From assembly GCF_022605725.1 (NCBI RefSeq), contig NC_065554.1, positions 4,917,100 through 4,981,099 of the forward strand: a DNA stretch of 64,000 nucleotides, written 5' to 3'. The stretch is from Anthonomus grandis grandis. Lineage: Eukaryota > Arthropoda > Insecta > Coleoptera > Curculionidae. The translations under genes were made by a program, and so were the position numbers. Each line of letters opens with the position of its first letter. Within the stretch, counting starts at the first letter, position 1. The notes beneath the pieces were generated by a model. That model searched no databases. It saw only the letters and a list, made by a program, of their open reading frames with translations, and was not told where the DNA came from. Below are positions 11,339 to 24,249 of this stretch, one piece after another.

Positions 11339-12666
11339 ATAAAACCTTGTTTTTTTGGTTACAACCAAGTTTTCTGAGCGTTTTGTTTTTTGGTTTATGT
11401 AAAAATATATTTTGGTTAATTTTTGAGAGCGAAGTTAATTTTTCACCCATTCACTACTTTTTCAATTATTATTATCTTTTTGTGTTATTTTGTAATACGA
11501 TGAGGTGGCTTTGGTCCGATAATAGTAATGTTATACCGACGCCCCAGTAGCACTGTATATTGAATTAAAAAAAAAGGTATGAAGTAATGATCTTATATTG
11601 GTTTCAATAAACAATGATAACAAAAACCGACTGTTGATATTTCATGAAAAAACATTCCAACTGAAACTAGACTCGAGTATACAAATTACAAAAAAAACTC
11701 CTAAATAATAACCTTATACTTTATATTGCCTCCTCTGGTTGCTATAACTGCCTATACACGTCGGTTCATGCTATCAGTGAGGTTGCAAATAGCATCTTAC
11801 GGGATGTTTTGCTATTCCTATTTAAGATCCACGTGTAGTTCATTTATTGAAGCTGGTGAGACTTCACGAGCTTTAATACTCCTGGCTTGCATGTTCCAAA
11901 CGTATTCTATAGGGTGATGATCTGGTAAACCCTCTGGCCAGTTCATTTTGTTGAAACTAACTTTTTCTAGGTATTGCGTGTCACGCATTGCATAATGTGG
12001 TCGTGTTTCTCCCTCAAGGCTAACGTTAATCTAAAAGCGCACACCGCAAATCTCTCCCCACTTCTCTCTTCTTCATTGCCTTAAATTCCAATGTAAATAA
12101 GCCCTGGAAAATCGCAGTCTAGCCACTCTTAGTAAAAGTAATTTGAGCCCAGTTGCTGGTCTGCAACTTTGCAAAGCAAAGTCATGTAATCTTCGAGGAA
12201 TTATAAATACACTTACAATGCTAAATTCTGCAATAACTTACAATGCTTATTTCTTATTTATACCGCTGTTAAATGACGATTTCGCAAAGCGTTGACTTTG
12301 ATATATCGATCATCCAAACCGGTACTTTTACGCATCCTACCACTTCCCTCTTTACGCCTTTTTCTACTAGTTTGTCTAAAACGTCCCACTACCCTTTTGA
12401 TCGTAGAGCGATAAGTGTGTAGTACTCTAGCCACATATTTATAATTTCGTCCACCCTAAACGAGAGCAACGACTTTCGCATAACAGTTATCAAAGCGACC
12501 TCGTTGTATTACAAAATAACAGAAAAATATTATAATTATTGAAAAAATAGTGAACTGTAAGTGGAAAACTAATTTTGCTCTTAAAAATGATCCAAGGCAC
12601 ATTTTGACATAAACCAAAAAACTCAAAGGCTCAGACATGGTTGTAATCGAAAAACAAGGTTTTATA
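11339..12666 (-). mobile_element. Tc1-type element with about 200-bp TIRs
   Basis: Inverted repeats of about 200 bp lie at 11339-11535 and 12460-12666. Both begin at the outside with TAAAACCTTGTTTTT and continue through TTTTTTGGTTTATGT and GTTATTTTGTAATACRAYGAGG when oriented the same way. The flanks read TA. Between them lies a minus-strand Tc1 transposase relic that is too short for a full gene, so the copy is internally deleted. The 5' end of the gene overlaps the inner part of the right TIR. Confidence 0.75.
11720..12500 (-). pseudogene. Tc1 (DD34E-type) transposase, internally deleted
   Basis: Starting near 12490, the minus strand gives a paired helix-turn-helix region typical of Tc1. 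It contains YKYVARVLHTYRSTIKRVV, then RFRQTSRKRRKEGSGRMRKS, then LRNRHLTAV. The catalytic middle is largely missing or unreadable (about 12020-12240). The 3' part resumes with RPHYAMRDTQYLEKV, MNWPEGLPDHHPIEYVWNM and DSMNRRV, ending AVIATRGGNIKY near 11725. The E of HPIEYVWNM is the expected third acidic residue. Stops and frameshifts are present. It is clearly inactive. Confidence 0.8.
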
Positions 12667-12731
12667 AAAATTTGCCAATGAAATTATTCCACAGCGTGAT
12701 TCAAAGTTAGAATTTTGAAGGAAATCTTTTC

Positions 12732-13044
12732 TGTTGCATTTTTTTGCATCTGAGTGAACATGGATTTGTCAATATTGTGAGCATAATATAGTGGCTACAA
12801 TGCGACTAAGTATTAAATATTTTCTACTTTACGCTTTCTCTTCCGTAGTTTGCATGTGGCAACGGGGACGCTTCGTGAACAGGATCAGATATTCTGTATT
12901 GTTTTGTTTATTTATTTTTTAATTGTCACTGCAAAATTGATACCAAGTTTGTGAATAAACCATACCTATAATCTTCCGAGGCTAAAAATTAATAACTGCA
13001 CATTTTCATGCGATTCTGTATTGCAGTTCTTAAGTTATAAGTAA
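12732..13044 (+). repeat. Dispersed repeat, copy B
   Basis: This copy aligns with copy A at 1298..1586 in the same orientation over its whole length. It starts soon after the Tc1 right end (12666) and stops just before the gypsy-type relic begins to show coding traces. It could be that relic's LTR or leader. No second LTR is visible to confirm this. Confidence 0.55.
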
Positions 13045-13179
13045 ACAGAGCTCCAGACTTCAGAAATGATTCTGGAAAATTTCAGAAATGATTCACCGGG
13101 GAATCTAGCCATCGAACCTCCACCTCAGAAAAGGTATTTTTGTCTAAAATTACCTATACTCAAAAACAAGTTGAGTCAG

Positions 13180-14449
13180 TCAGAGAACCTAATTTGCTCT
13201 TTCCACCCGAAAGTGGGACACATGTATAGGGAATGCTCTTAACCCCATTTGGAGTGCAATTTATCCAAACGGTTAAGTCACTCAGCAAGCAATTACTAAA
13301 ACAATAAAACTTCGATGTCACAAAATGCAATGGTATGTAACACAAAATTAGAAACAAAAGCTGTTGACTACCATATTACATAAATGGATATGAGTTTAAA
13401 GGATTTGTTGACTTTAGCTGCGAAATTGTCATCATTCGATAATTTAATGCCCTAAAGGCTGGTTTACAGTGGAATGATTGCAATGTCTGCTTAAACAGTT
13501 ATGGAGGCACCACTACAAAATATTTGCGCGTATCTCATGCAGATGATAGTGTAGATCTTTTCAAAACTAATGTTGACATATTTGTTGTATTGGATTATGT
13601 ACGACACGTACTTGAGATCCATTTTGAATAAGGAAAAGGCCATCACAGTTGTTTACCGAGGCGAAGTACGACTTTTTAGGTCTGATTTCTGATTCCGCAA
13701 ATAGGAAGGTGCTGGTTATTAACTCAAGAATTAGGTTTTGAAGTTGAATTTAAACCAAGAGCAAGGATGGCACACGTTCGTGCTCTTAGTCGCAACGCTT
13801 CAGAGTAAGCAAATGAGAGAAATGAGGCGATATTAGTAGACATTTAAGTCGATATCATAAAGAACGATTGGATATTAGCCACACAGCTAAAGGATGACCA
13901 GTGTCAGCTTTAGCACGAAGTTCTCCCAACAAAACCAAAAAACGATGAAGAGAAATAAGTACATCACGATTATGTAGTAAAAGATAATAGACTGTATCAA
14001 TAAATATGTGATGGGCTAAGATGGTACATTCGTAAGACTGCCAGATGGGTGGCTAGTATCTACTACCACGACAATCAAGGACATTTTGCCATGGATAAAA
14101 CAGTGAAAGCCGTAAGTGTTAAATATTGGTTTCCTCATATAAAGAAGTACGTAACGCGATACATCGCAGCATGTCTTGCATGTGCTTACAATAAAAGTTC
14201 AGAGGGTAAGAAAGAAGATTTCTTACATCCCATTAAGAATCTGTCAATATTAATGGATACCGTCCACATGGATCACTTAGGGCCGTTCGTCAAAAGTACC
14301 ACGGGAAATACTAATTTGATAGTGTCTGTTGATGCCTTCACAAAATACCTTATGGTGAAAGCCGTAGAAAGAACACAAATCAGGCTAGAGGTTCAGTTTT
14401 TGAAGGAAATGTTCCAAATATCTCCCTTAACAATATCTCCCTTAACAAT
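13180..14449 (+). pseudogene. Ty3/gypsy retrotransposon relic (gag knuckles, RNase H, integrase)
   Basis: Near 13190-13300 a frame shows CSFHPKVGHMYREC and CNLSKRLSHSASNY, which I read as two eroded CCHC zinc knuckles of gag. Around 13730-13800 it shows LGFEVEFKPRARMAHVRALS, typical of the end of RNase H. The best-preserved part (14049-14400) is integrase: YHDNQGHFAMDKT and CLACAYNK form the HHCC zinc-binding domain, and VHMDHLGPF holds the first catalytic Asp. Homology breaks at about 14395-14449, where a minus-strand mariner relic begins. Most of RT is missing or unreadable. It is a non-functional old copy. Confidence 0.7.
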
Positions 14450-15120
14450 AATTCGTCTTCGCGAGTCTTGAGGCAGGTGGAGTATTATAGTGTTATATAC
14501 TTTACTTTTTATGTGTCCCCACAGAAAAAATTCTAAAGGATTCAAGTCGGGTGACCGTGGGGGCCATTCAGCCATCCACCGACCTGGAAAGGTATTGTTT
14601 AAATATTGGCGCACATTGTAAGAATAATGTAGAGGTGCTCCGTCTTGTTGAAACAATTTCTCTTTAACGTATCCAGGATTGTTTTTTATTATAGCTGTTA
14701 GGGCTGGGTCTATAGTATTTCCCAGTAAATCCAAGTGCATATCGCTTGTTAAATTTGTCAGAACGAAAGAAAAGACCCACTGTGGACCAATGGAACTTCC
14801 AGAAGTACCAATCCACACGTACTAAGAGTTTTGTGTGTGGGTTTCTCTTAGATCAGTAATGACAGTTGTGCTGATTATCTACTTTTTTTAAAAAAGACGT
14901 ACACTTATTCGAAAGACACACATTATATGATAAATTGTTATTATTTGCCGCTTGTTCATTAATAGGTTCACAAAATACCAAGCGACGATCAAAATCATTC
15001 TCGTGTAGTTCTTGTACCAAGCGTATTTTGTATGGGTGGAACTATGCTTTTTTAATATTCCTCAGACACTTGTACGACTTACGCCGGTTTCATGCGCTAA
15101 TTTTCTTGTACTCAGTGTAA
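14450..15120 (-). pseudogene. Mariner transposase (family B), copy 1
   Basis: The upstream part (about 15120-14880) carries the second helix-turn-helix: TRKLAHETGVSRTSV, GILKKHSSTHTKYAWY and FCEQ-like traces. The first Asp box is eroded (LSNKC). From 14818 to 14450 the frame is open: QQDGAPLHYSYNVRQYLNN holds the second Asp, then GRWMAEWPPRSPDLNPLEFF and LWGHIKSKVY. Only 36 residues lie between the Asp and the terminal E. The sister copy at 60.4 kb has five more residues (GRWIGRKGAIEW) and an Asp at that place. This copy therefore probably has a 15-bp deletion and belongs with DD41D. Confidence 0.75.
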
Positions 15121-15646
15121 TATCCCTGGTAACTTGGCCCAATACTAATACCTAAGAATGTAATACTCCGATATATTTGATCTATCGTCAAGATTTATTT
15201 ATCAAGTTCAATATTCTCTAAACAAGTTGACTGCGAAGACGAATTATTGATATTTATCGCGAAGTGACTTCGCAAGTTCTTCAGAATGTTCGAAAACGGT
15301 TCGAAGATAGTTTGTATGGAGGTTGGCGGGCAACATTTTCAGCATTTGCTTAATTAGTTCAGTAAGTTTAATTTGAATAGATTTAAATAAAAAATGAAAA
15401 AAAAATATTTTTCTAATTTCAATCTTTCATATTTTCTAAATAATGTGGGTTTTTGAAAAAATAAGCAGAAACGTATAGGAAATTAATAGCACTTTTTAAT
15501 CAGGTTTCGTTATATCCCATTCCTATTTGAAAGAAATTAGGGGATGGCAACCCCACTTGGGAGGTTGAAGATTTGGCAATCATTTTTGGGGCAAAAGTTT
15601 TCTCCCTTTCAAACTAAATTGAAATGTTTTTGGGTCTCCTACCCTG
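14450..15646 (-). mobile_element. Long-TIR mariner (family B), left end missing
   Basis: The minus-strand transposase relic (14450-15120) is followed at 15220-15356 by a plus-strand copy of its own C-terminal end. Outside that is sequence matching the TIR of the related element at 59.8-61.6 kb. The right end appears to be ACCCTG near 15646. The left TIR is absent: the gene breaks off at SRRRII, next to the gypsy integrase. A 15-bp tandem duplication (ATCTCCCTTAACAAT twice, about 14420-14449) marks the junction. This suggests deletion or rearrangement of the left end rather than clean insertion. Confidence 0.65.
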
Positions 15647-15659
15647 CATATAATATTAT

Positions 15660-17060
15660 ATAACATTAAAATAAAAATTAACGATAATTTTTATTTGTTT
15701 ACAAGAAATCAATGTTGGCTTAAATAGATTTTTATATTTTCCTTTGTTCATCCTTTAACAACGACTTTCACGTTAATTGTATTTCTTATATCGAAACAAA
15801 TAAGTTATATGATACGTCGGAAGCTTCACCGTACCACGACTGTGTCGTTCGAAAATCTAATAATAAACCTTATATTTCCAGCTCCTTACATTCGAACCAA
15901 TTAAAGGGGAAACAAAATAATTCGCAACGTAAAAGAGGCGACGAAACAACTTTTTTCCGGGAGAAAAATAAAATATTCGACATAATTCGTTGCGCCCCTT
16001 GAAACAAATTATCCATAAAAATTACGACAGTTCTGCGCAAAAATGGACTGGGGAAATAAATGGAGCCGGTAACACTTTCATTAGCCGTAGAAACCGGGGA
16101 TATAACACAAACCAGAACAAAATGCGGTCGTAAAAGTAAAATTTAATAAAGTTTTCTTTTCTGAAAGGATCAACTGGAGACGTGAGGACCAAGGCTGCCT
16201 CTCGCCATGTCGCGAAATAACGCTATTTTTCCTTTTCTTTTATTGCTTATTATTATTTTGGGGCGCAGGATTTCAAATTACGACAGAGGAACAGTGTCAT
16301 TTTCGACAGGGTTTTGATGGGCTGAAACGGATTGGCCTTTCCATTCTTCTTCAATAAATTTTATCGTATAAAAACCCACGTATATATATAAATGTAAATT
16401 TTAGTAGTACATAACATTATATTTTAAAACAACAGATATAACTCCTGGCATTTTTATAAAAAGTCAGTTACTGCATATGGCTTATTCAGTATAACGCATA
16501 ATTTTGTATTCATATTTTTCAATTCTAATTAAGTTTCCATAGCTTGTTTATAGGGTTTCCTAGGAAAAGCTACATATTCTTCAAATTTAATCTGCATAAA
16601 ATTAGAAACTAGCGCGAACCAGAAAGCCCTCAAAGAAACAGTGAAACCCGAACATAACGCACGCTCTTGTTTCACAATTAGCCCTCTTGTTAGGCAGGAT
16701 TAATAAGCATTACTTTGAGAAACATATACGGTTGTAAGCGTTTGAAATACATATTCTTCGGTAAGACCTAATACTATTTTGCACTAATATTTTGAGGTTC
16801 TGTCAACGTAATACCCTTTGCCTAGGGGGATATTTTGTTTTGTTGCTTTGAATTTCGCTTTGCTCCTGTTTGAAGTTAAAGTTTAAGTTTTCACAAAAAT
16901 TATATATTTTTTTTTTATTTTAAAATTTTTTAATTAATTTTTTACTACATAAGCGTGATATAAGAGTGATGAAATATCAAGACAACAATTAATCAAGAAT
17001 AGATTTAGATAAGAGGATTCTAAGTATATGGAATTATTTAAACAATAAACAATAAACTCC
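15660..17060. other. Non-coding block with a GC-richer, high-complexity core
   Basis: No gene or transposon end was found. The core at about 15790-16350 is richer in G/C and CpG-containing words than its surroundings. It shows no tandem structure and no open frame. In a large intron such a block is a candidate conserved non-coding element. That is inference from composition only. Confidence 0.4.
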
Positions 17061-17069
17061 TAGTAACGT

Positions 17070-17740
17070 CGAGCGTCGGACACTATTATGCCAGTGGTAT
17101 TTGCAGCAAATCTGTGCTGACGATTTATTTTGAAAAATTATTATCTGGTCAGATGAATGCGTTTTTCAAATGGGGGCATTTTTAATTGTGGCAATATCAG
17201 GAAATGGAAAATAAAAAAATATCATTTAATGTTTAAGAAAGCACAACAAGGACGCTTCGGAGTTGTATGACATGTTTTATTATGGCAAACAAACAATTTA
17301 TAGGATTTTTGAAACAGGTCTTACAGCACGTAGATCCCTAGAAATTCTTAAGAAAGTTGTTTCAGAACTGCTTGGAAATATTCCATAATACCAGTGTAAT
17401 GATGTTTATCTCTAGCAGGATTTTGCAAGTAAAAACTCTAGGCTCTTACGGATATTTCTTGATAATAACTTTCCTTAAAGATAGATAGGTACCAACGGAC
17501 CTGTTAGATGGCCTCCACAATCTCCAGATCTATCAATTTTAGATTTTTTTCTGGTGGTAGTACAAAATGAAGTATATAAAACATAATACGAGGACAAAGT
17601 AGAACTTCGCGAAGCAATTTATTTGGACTTTTAAAATCTGCGAAGAAGATCAATGGTTCCTCCAAAGAATTACCAAGATGTGCCAATTTAGTATTAGAGG
17701 AAATAGTCGTCATTTACAACATCACCTTTATAACTTTATT
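17070..17740 (+). pseudogene. Mariner transposase relic
   Basis: Read on the plus strand: RRTLLCQWYLQQICADDLF and IIIWSDECVF (first Asp), then GGIFNCGNIRKW. A frame shift leads to VVSELLGNIP, then QDFASKNSRLLRIFLDNNFP where the HDGAPPH box is expected. GTNGPVRWPPQSPDLSILDF (third Asp) follows, then ELREAI. It is related to the DD41D group but has stops within the RWIGR block. No TIRs could be assigned. The N-terminal helix-turn-helix part is not recognisable. It is an old fragment. Confidence 0.7.
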
Positions 17741-18053
17741 TTTTATTTTTGTTTTAATATAGTTTTTTTCTGTTTGTTATATTTTTGTTAAAAAGTGACT
17801 GTTATGTAAAAAAACTTTTTAAATATTTTGGAAATTGTATGCTTTTATAAAAAGATATCTATTTGAAATGTATTGAGGTATCCAAATATCCGTTAGCAAT
17901 ATGTAACTGTTATCGGTTATCGGTTAGTGGTGATCTACTATTAAATTATGCATTTAATTTTAGAAAATTGTTATTTATTCGAATGTTTATAAGTAAAAGT
18001 GCATACTATTATATTTTTTTAAAGCAATAAAAAAATTATAGTATATTATTATA

Positions 18054-18358
18054 CAGGGTGTTCCTTAAAAAAAAATACGTTTGGTTTATAACTCAAAAAT
18101 AGTAAATATATAACAAAAATTGTTTAGACTACTGCCTTCTACAATAAAAAACCTATAGAAATGTTGGTTTACCTCTTCGATAAGTTCATGAATAACGGAG
18201 ATATGAGGAGGATCATAAAATGCAACAATTTCAAAAAGGCCTTCTATCTTGAAAACTAAAATAGGTATAAAAATTTTGTTAGCATCATCCTTAGGTTTTC
18301 GAAAAAGTTGTATACTATCGCGAAAAACGTATCTTGCTAAATGGAATGGAACACCCTG
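18054..18358. mobile_element. 305-bp MITE with CAGGGTGTTCC ends
   Basis: CAGGGTGTTCC at the left and GGAACACCCTG at the right are perfect 11-bp terminal inverted repeats, flanked by TA on both sides. Similarity continues imperfectly inward (both arms reach a TACG block). No coding capacity; a 97-codon antisense frame inside shows no motif. The ends match the CAGGGTG termini of the mariners in this window, so one of them may have mobilised it. Confidence 0.8.
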
Positions 18359-18399
18359 TACACTAGTAACTATATTCACTATTAACTAATATAGTTATT

Positions 18400-19850
18400 A
18401 GTGTAAAATGTGCATGAAATAAATGCGATAAAAATTAAATTTTCTGATTTCTTTGTTGTTTATTTTTAGAATTTCTATTATTTGCATTGTACAGTTAAAA
18501 GCCAAAATGTCAATAGGTTAAAGACAATCCATCATTCTCACCCATTATGTTAATTTGAAGGAAAATTATACTATTGTTCTATATGAGGCTGTAATTTATT
18601 CTTATGGATTATGATCGTGTATGTGTAGAGATGTATTTCAATTTTGTCTATAGACCATGATAGTGGAGGAAAAGTGTAGCATTGAAGAGGTGAAAAACGT
18701 TTTCTATATATTAACCGAGTAAAAGCCGCGATAAAATACATTACTACTTAATTGTTTTGAAACGAGAATCCTTAGGAAAATATTTGGGTAGTCTGGGATC
18801 AACAAACGTTGCGGTATAGGATGCGCACAAACAACTACAAAAAATTAAGTCAAACAGATTTAGTAGGTTGAGTTGGGTTGATCCCGGCTTGTAGAGCATA
18901 GGTTGTTGGATGGATAGAGTAAAAGCCCTTCTCAAGGGAATAATGATTTGGGGTCAAACTAGATTAGGTAGTATAACTTCTCTAGTATGTCTTGAAGGCC
19001 AATTGAATATCTAAAGATATATACTCATATACCTTTATATCTAAAAGTTTAATCATAATTATCATATAAGAGCAGTATTCTAGTCATATTTTAGAATTTA
19101 CTGTAATACTTTTTAGCGTAAATCTACTTAAAGCTTTTTAATGTTTTTTTTTCCAGTAATAAATTTCGGGTGTCCTGGCAAAAAAAAACATTTATCGTAA
19201 ATATCATATTTGGAAAATAGCTTTTTTTTTACGAAATAGCAATTCTGTCTTAAAACATTGTTTTTCATGACTCAAATGCCTTTGGCAAAATTGAGTTTTA
19301 ATAAAATTGATTTGGCTTTCACTAAAATTTTTCCACCCTCTTGTAATTTCACCTAAATTTGATATTTAATATTACCGGCCGAAAACAAAAGCAAAAAATA
19401 AATAGATTTTTTACAGATTTTTAGGAGGAACGAATATATTTTTATATATTCTTGAATATAATACTTAAAACATTTAGATAATTAAAATTTTTTTGTGACT
19501 AATAGTTTTTTATTAAAATATAGTAGTATTGTAAAAAACGTACTAATATAGCCCAAATATAAGCCAATTTGATCCAAAAATTATTTAATTAATCTGATGA
19601 AGAATACATGTACAAGTGGTTATATAAATCTGGTAAACTCAAGATTTAACCCTATGTCGATATGCCCGGTTTCCAGGGTGAGGAAAAATAAAAAAATAGC
19701 AAGATGGCTCTTCCTAGTTCCAAAATATTTCGGAGATAAAATAGTCTTCCGTTCGGATATCCTGAGATTTGAGGGATAATGGTAGATATGGAGGCCTATA
19801 TTTCGAACACGAAACCGATAGTACTTATCACAAATGGCCTTAAGACCTAA
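18400..19850. other. AT-rich non-coding stretch
   Basis: Short frames at 18744-18935 and on both strands at 19600-19860 overlap each other and carry no motif. They are not called. No repeat boundary was found. Confidence 0.4.
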
Positions 19851-19859
19851 ACTTTGCAA

Positions 19860-21430
19860 ATCATGTCAACAACTTTGTTGCCTTCAAAAATGCGTGCAAC
19901 CAGACAATCGATAACTGCAAAGAAAAATATAATGAGGGAGTAAAGAACAAATTTCTTAATTGCCCAAATAGATCAAGATCGATCTGGTCTATAGCAAACG
20001 CAGTTGATTAAATGTTTCTATAGTTCAAGAATCCCACTATTGACCCGGGACGCTGGTTCCATTGAAATGACCGGAATGGAATATGCATTTCTGGGTCGGA
20101 TGTTTGCACTACACTCTACCAAGACCCACAAGGAGAAACATCATCGACTCTACCAAGAAAGGCTTTTTCCATGCCAGAGATAGTCTTTCGTCACAGAGAT
20201 CTGAGAAAAAAATCTTAAAGGCTTGAACACTAATAATCCCGCCAACCCTGATAGAATACTGCCAATAGTAATAAAAAAGCTTGCGGTTGCCTACTTCTTT
20301 GTTGTTCTACTACTTCTTCTACTACTTTGTAGCCTAAGAGGTCTCTTACATGGAAATTGGAAACTTGCGCTAAATTAACCAATATCTAAAAAAGGAAAAA
20401 ATACGGTACCGATCAAATGCCGTCCCATGATTTAGTCTTGGCAATCGCCAAGTTAATGTAGAAACTTGTAAACCAGCAAATTTTAAAATCTAGAGTTTAC
20501 CAAAATAATTAACGATTACTATCGATCAGTTGCCCTGTGTCATACATATTTGGACCGAGGCGAGGATATCGAGAAATATGGTGAATCGTGTACAATAACT
20601 CTGGTTATTGCAAAGGCATTTCGTAAATAAGGTCTGACCAAAAAACCTCTTAAACTAACTGTATTCTTATGGTTTGCTACCAACTCTCGTTGCTTTGCTT
20701 GACGTTTTTCTCGAGAACTGACCCACCCAAATTGCCGTTGATAGACTCACCTCGCAAAGGTTTCAAATTAATGCATCTCGTCCGATACCCGCTTCCTGTT
20801 ATATATCAACGACCTTTACGATAAGTAAGTCGCCCAACTAGATGACTTAAGCCAATACACAGCGCAGATAGATGTTGTCTTTGATTTTGGAGTAGGGTGA
20901 GTGCAATCTGATTTAGTTTAACATAGCTAAGACTCAGGCTGCTGTATTAAGAAAGGAGGATGCCTCTACCACCCCAAGCCTTAGCATGTTCGTGCTTACT
21001 TTGCCACAATCTTCGTCAGTTCGCTTATTGGGTATGAAGATAATATGGTTTCTTAAAAACTTGGGGCTTTATTTAAAACGGAAAAGCTGTATACACTGCA
21101 ACAGCCTTTAATGCCTTATAAGGCTCAGATTCGTCCATCACTTCATTTCTTGAGTATTGCTCTTACATTTGGGGGTCTACTCCCAAATACACTTTGAAAT
21201 TACTTAATTCCATCCAGAAGTAGACCATACGTCTTATAGGCAATCCAGAGATACGTAGAAGCTTGGACAGTTTAAAGAAGAGGAGAAAGGTGGCGGACCT
21301 TGCTCTTCCGAAGTAGGCCAAATCATTCCACCTAGAGTTATATAATATGCAAGACTTACTCGACAGGCAAATGTGACTCAAAAATATCTGCAGATGCCTC
21401 AGCCTCAAAGCACGACTTTCCTGAATATTA
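19860..21430 (+). pseudogene. LINE ORF2 relic (RT to C-terminus)
   Basis: The relic starts upstream of the RT with FVAFKNACNQTIDNCKEKYN and SRSIWSIANAV. Next come MPEIVFRHRDLRKKIL and PPNPDRI. RT blocks follow: TITLVIAKAFRKVW (the KAFDKVWH-like palm), LLNKLYSYGLLPTLVALLDV and FQINASRPIPASCYI, the remains of the GVPQGS block. At 21145-21410 the C-terminal part is well kept: SYIWGSTPKYTLKLLNSIQ, RLIGNPEIRRSLDSLKKRRK and VADLAL. Many frameshifts and stops. The 5' endonuclease is missing. The RT resembles insect elements with the INAGVPQGS motif. The clade is not assigned. Confidence 0.8.
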
Positions 21431-21479
21431 CAACTTGCAGAACTTAAGGAAAAAAATCAACAGACACATTGGTAGTTTG

Positions 21480-23950
21480 ATACTTAAGTACTATAGAGTT
21501 TGCCTTTTGTGTCAGTGTATTTCATAAAAAAACACCATCAATATGTATCCTGAATAAACCATTTAATAGTAACCTAAGGTTTTATATATCTTTGATGAGC
21601 GTATACCGGAATGTTTTGTATGATCGTACTTTCACCGCTGTAGTTCCTATATCAGCAAAATGTTTCTATGAAATTGACAGTAAAAGCCGAAAGTGGTTAC
21701 CTGTCTAGTTACGTAATTAGTATATTTTTATATTTGTACATATTATAATATAAACTAGATTTTTTTAACATTTACTTTGTTGTTTTGTTACAATTTTTTT
21801 TTGGTGAAATTATTAATAAATTAATATATTAAACAATTTCTAAATATTTCTAAGAAATATGACCACTAGAACCTTAGGACGTGCCAAGTCACTAGGTCAG
21901 GTTAAAATTATCCATATATAATAGTCCAACATTCTTCTATTTCATTCTTCTATTCGTCTATTGTAAAAGTATTTCCGTACCAGAGAGATAAACAGTCGTA
22001 ATTCCATTTTTTTCCTTCTATTGAGTTATTAGTATTTTTAAACTGAAGTTCTTTAATTTTTTATTATGCTAAAAGATCGTAACTCCCGCCTTCAGGGTTG
22101 CCTGCATTTTTAGTTTTGTAAATGTAGTATCTCCACATATCAGTGAGATAAAAAAAACGTATCTTCTGACACATATTTTACTACATCCAATATCGTAATA
22201 TTTATTTATATTTTAGTGCTAGAAAATAATGAAAAGTAATACTACTCTCGTGAAAAAAGTAAAAGACAATCTAGGGTTTGAACTCACCAGAGAAAAAATA
22301 TACAAGTTGCATTTAGCTAAATGGGAAGAGGTTCATGGAAAAATGTTTTAATACATAATTTAATTTGTCATTTAAAAAGTTTTGGTCTGATATTTGCGAA
22401 AAATGCGATAGCTTTATCTTAAGAGTAAAAGAAGAAGTTGTGAAAAAGTAGTTGTCCAGCAGGAATATAAAAATTATTTTTGAGGAAGCAGATTTGGGAT
22501 ATAGAATTAAGAAGAATGACAAAGTTATAATCTTAGATCTTCAAAAATATCTTCTCACCTCGTACCTCTTGAATAATCAAAGCTTCTATTACTAAATCTG
22601 AGTATTTAGGATTAGGCTTAATTTTTACTACTGCTTAGTATGGGATGAATCCGAAGCTGTGAGAGCAGGCAACGAAACTGCAGCAGCACTAAGGGCTAAC
22701 TAAATGGGTCGAAAGTATTCTTGTCAGATCTACTATAGAACAATTTCATTCAAGATTCAATTCAGATCAATTCTTTGATCCGCCCCAGCCAGAACCGCAA
22801 TATTATTATGATGCTCAGTGTGGCTACTAAACTACTTAAAATTTATTTAAACTTAAAAATTGTCAAACACAAATTTTCAAGCTCAAGATTTCAAGTTGAT
22901 GACGTACACGCTTTTACTCAAAGGACTTAAAAAAAACAACTAACTATGGAGACATGCACTCTTTGGGACTGGCAACAGTTAATAAAGTTCACAGGTACAA
23001 CTGTCATAAAATTAGATATTTCCGATTTTATGTTGACTATTTGTATAGTGATCCTAACTCTCCTTTCATTTATAAATAGAGAAATACTGAAAAGTAAGAC
23101 TTTTTGATATCTAACGTAGTAAATTTTTAAGTTAAAGCTGATGATCTTAGCACTATATTTTACAAACTAAAATTTAACTATGAAGAGTTTAAAACTTTCA
23201 AATGTGACCAGATGTGTTCAAAATCCAATGTCACTGCCCAATGAATTACCCAGCTTCCGCAATAGCTTAAAGAGAATAATAAAGAAAAAACATGATTTTG
23301 TAATAAAATATTTCAAATGGGTCTCTAAGCAATTTCAACATTTTTTTAAAGATTTTACGATTTGTAAAGCAAGAGGCCAACATAGTTCCGATGAACAAAG
23401 ATTCTTATCTTCTATGAATCGCAATTTGTTTTTTTAATATATTTTTTTTATAAAACAATTTCTTGTAAAGAATTTCAAACATAAAATAATAGTGCAACAT
23501 AAAGCTTAAATTTTTATGATTTTCTATTATTTCAAATGGGGCTAAGTCCAAAATTAGGATAACAACAGGATAAAGATAAGGACAGGTAAATTCAAATAAA
23601 TTAATAATAGTGCTTCATAAAAACCCTTATAACGTGAAGTTAAATACCCCAGTAACATTTTTGTAAAATATAGAATAACTACTGAAATTTTAAAGTGAAT
23701 TATTGTAACAACTTGTTTTTATCATTACTTAACTGTTCTATTACTATATATAAATAAATAAAGTTATAGACATGCATTTTTTGGTCAATATTGTAAATTA
23801 CCCTATAAAATAATATGGTATAACCTGTTTGTCAAATAAAAGTTTCTAACAATTTAAGAGATTAAATATTTGTAATATTATAATTACTGTTTTCTTACTA
23901 TACTTCGAAAAAATTTACAAGAATATTATATTCTATATTAAATCTTATCT
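21480..23950. other. Unrecognised AT-rich region
   Basis: Several short frames occur, the longest at 23180-23437 (85 codons, basic, with KSLKLSNVTRCVQNPMSLPN at its start). Fragments around 22210-22340 and 22650-22860 read as coding-like in places (for example REKIYKLHLAKWEEVHGKM). I could not match any of this to a family. It may be an eroded transposon, but nothing supports a specific call. Confidence 0.3.
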
Positions 23951-24249
23951 TAACTTATACAGTGACCGCCTAAAGTTCCGCATAAATTCGATAAAAATTA
24001 GAGACATGATTTTTTGAAAAAACGCTCGGACCCGTCGATTTTTATTTTAAGTTGCGCATTATTTGACATACATTTTTGTATACAGGGTGGAACAAAAAAA
24101 AGATATGACGTCATCAGTCAGGTTTTTAATAGAATGCTATATTTTTTATTGCATTTATGAAATATTGGCGAAATTCCAAGCAAATTTCGTATAACACACC
24201 TTTATCTCAAAACTCAACAAGAAAGCAAGTAAGTACGTCTATTTACAAA

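Noticed and set aside
23180..23437. 85-codon open frame as a gene
   Set aside because: Basic composition but no recognisable domain and no start or splice support.
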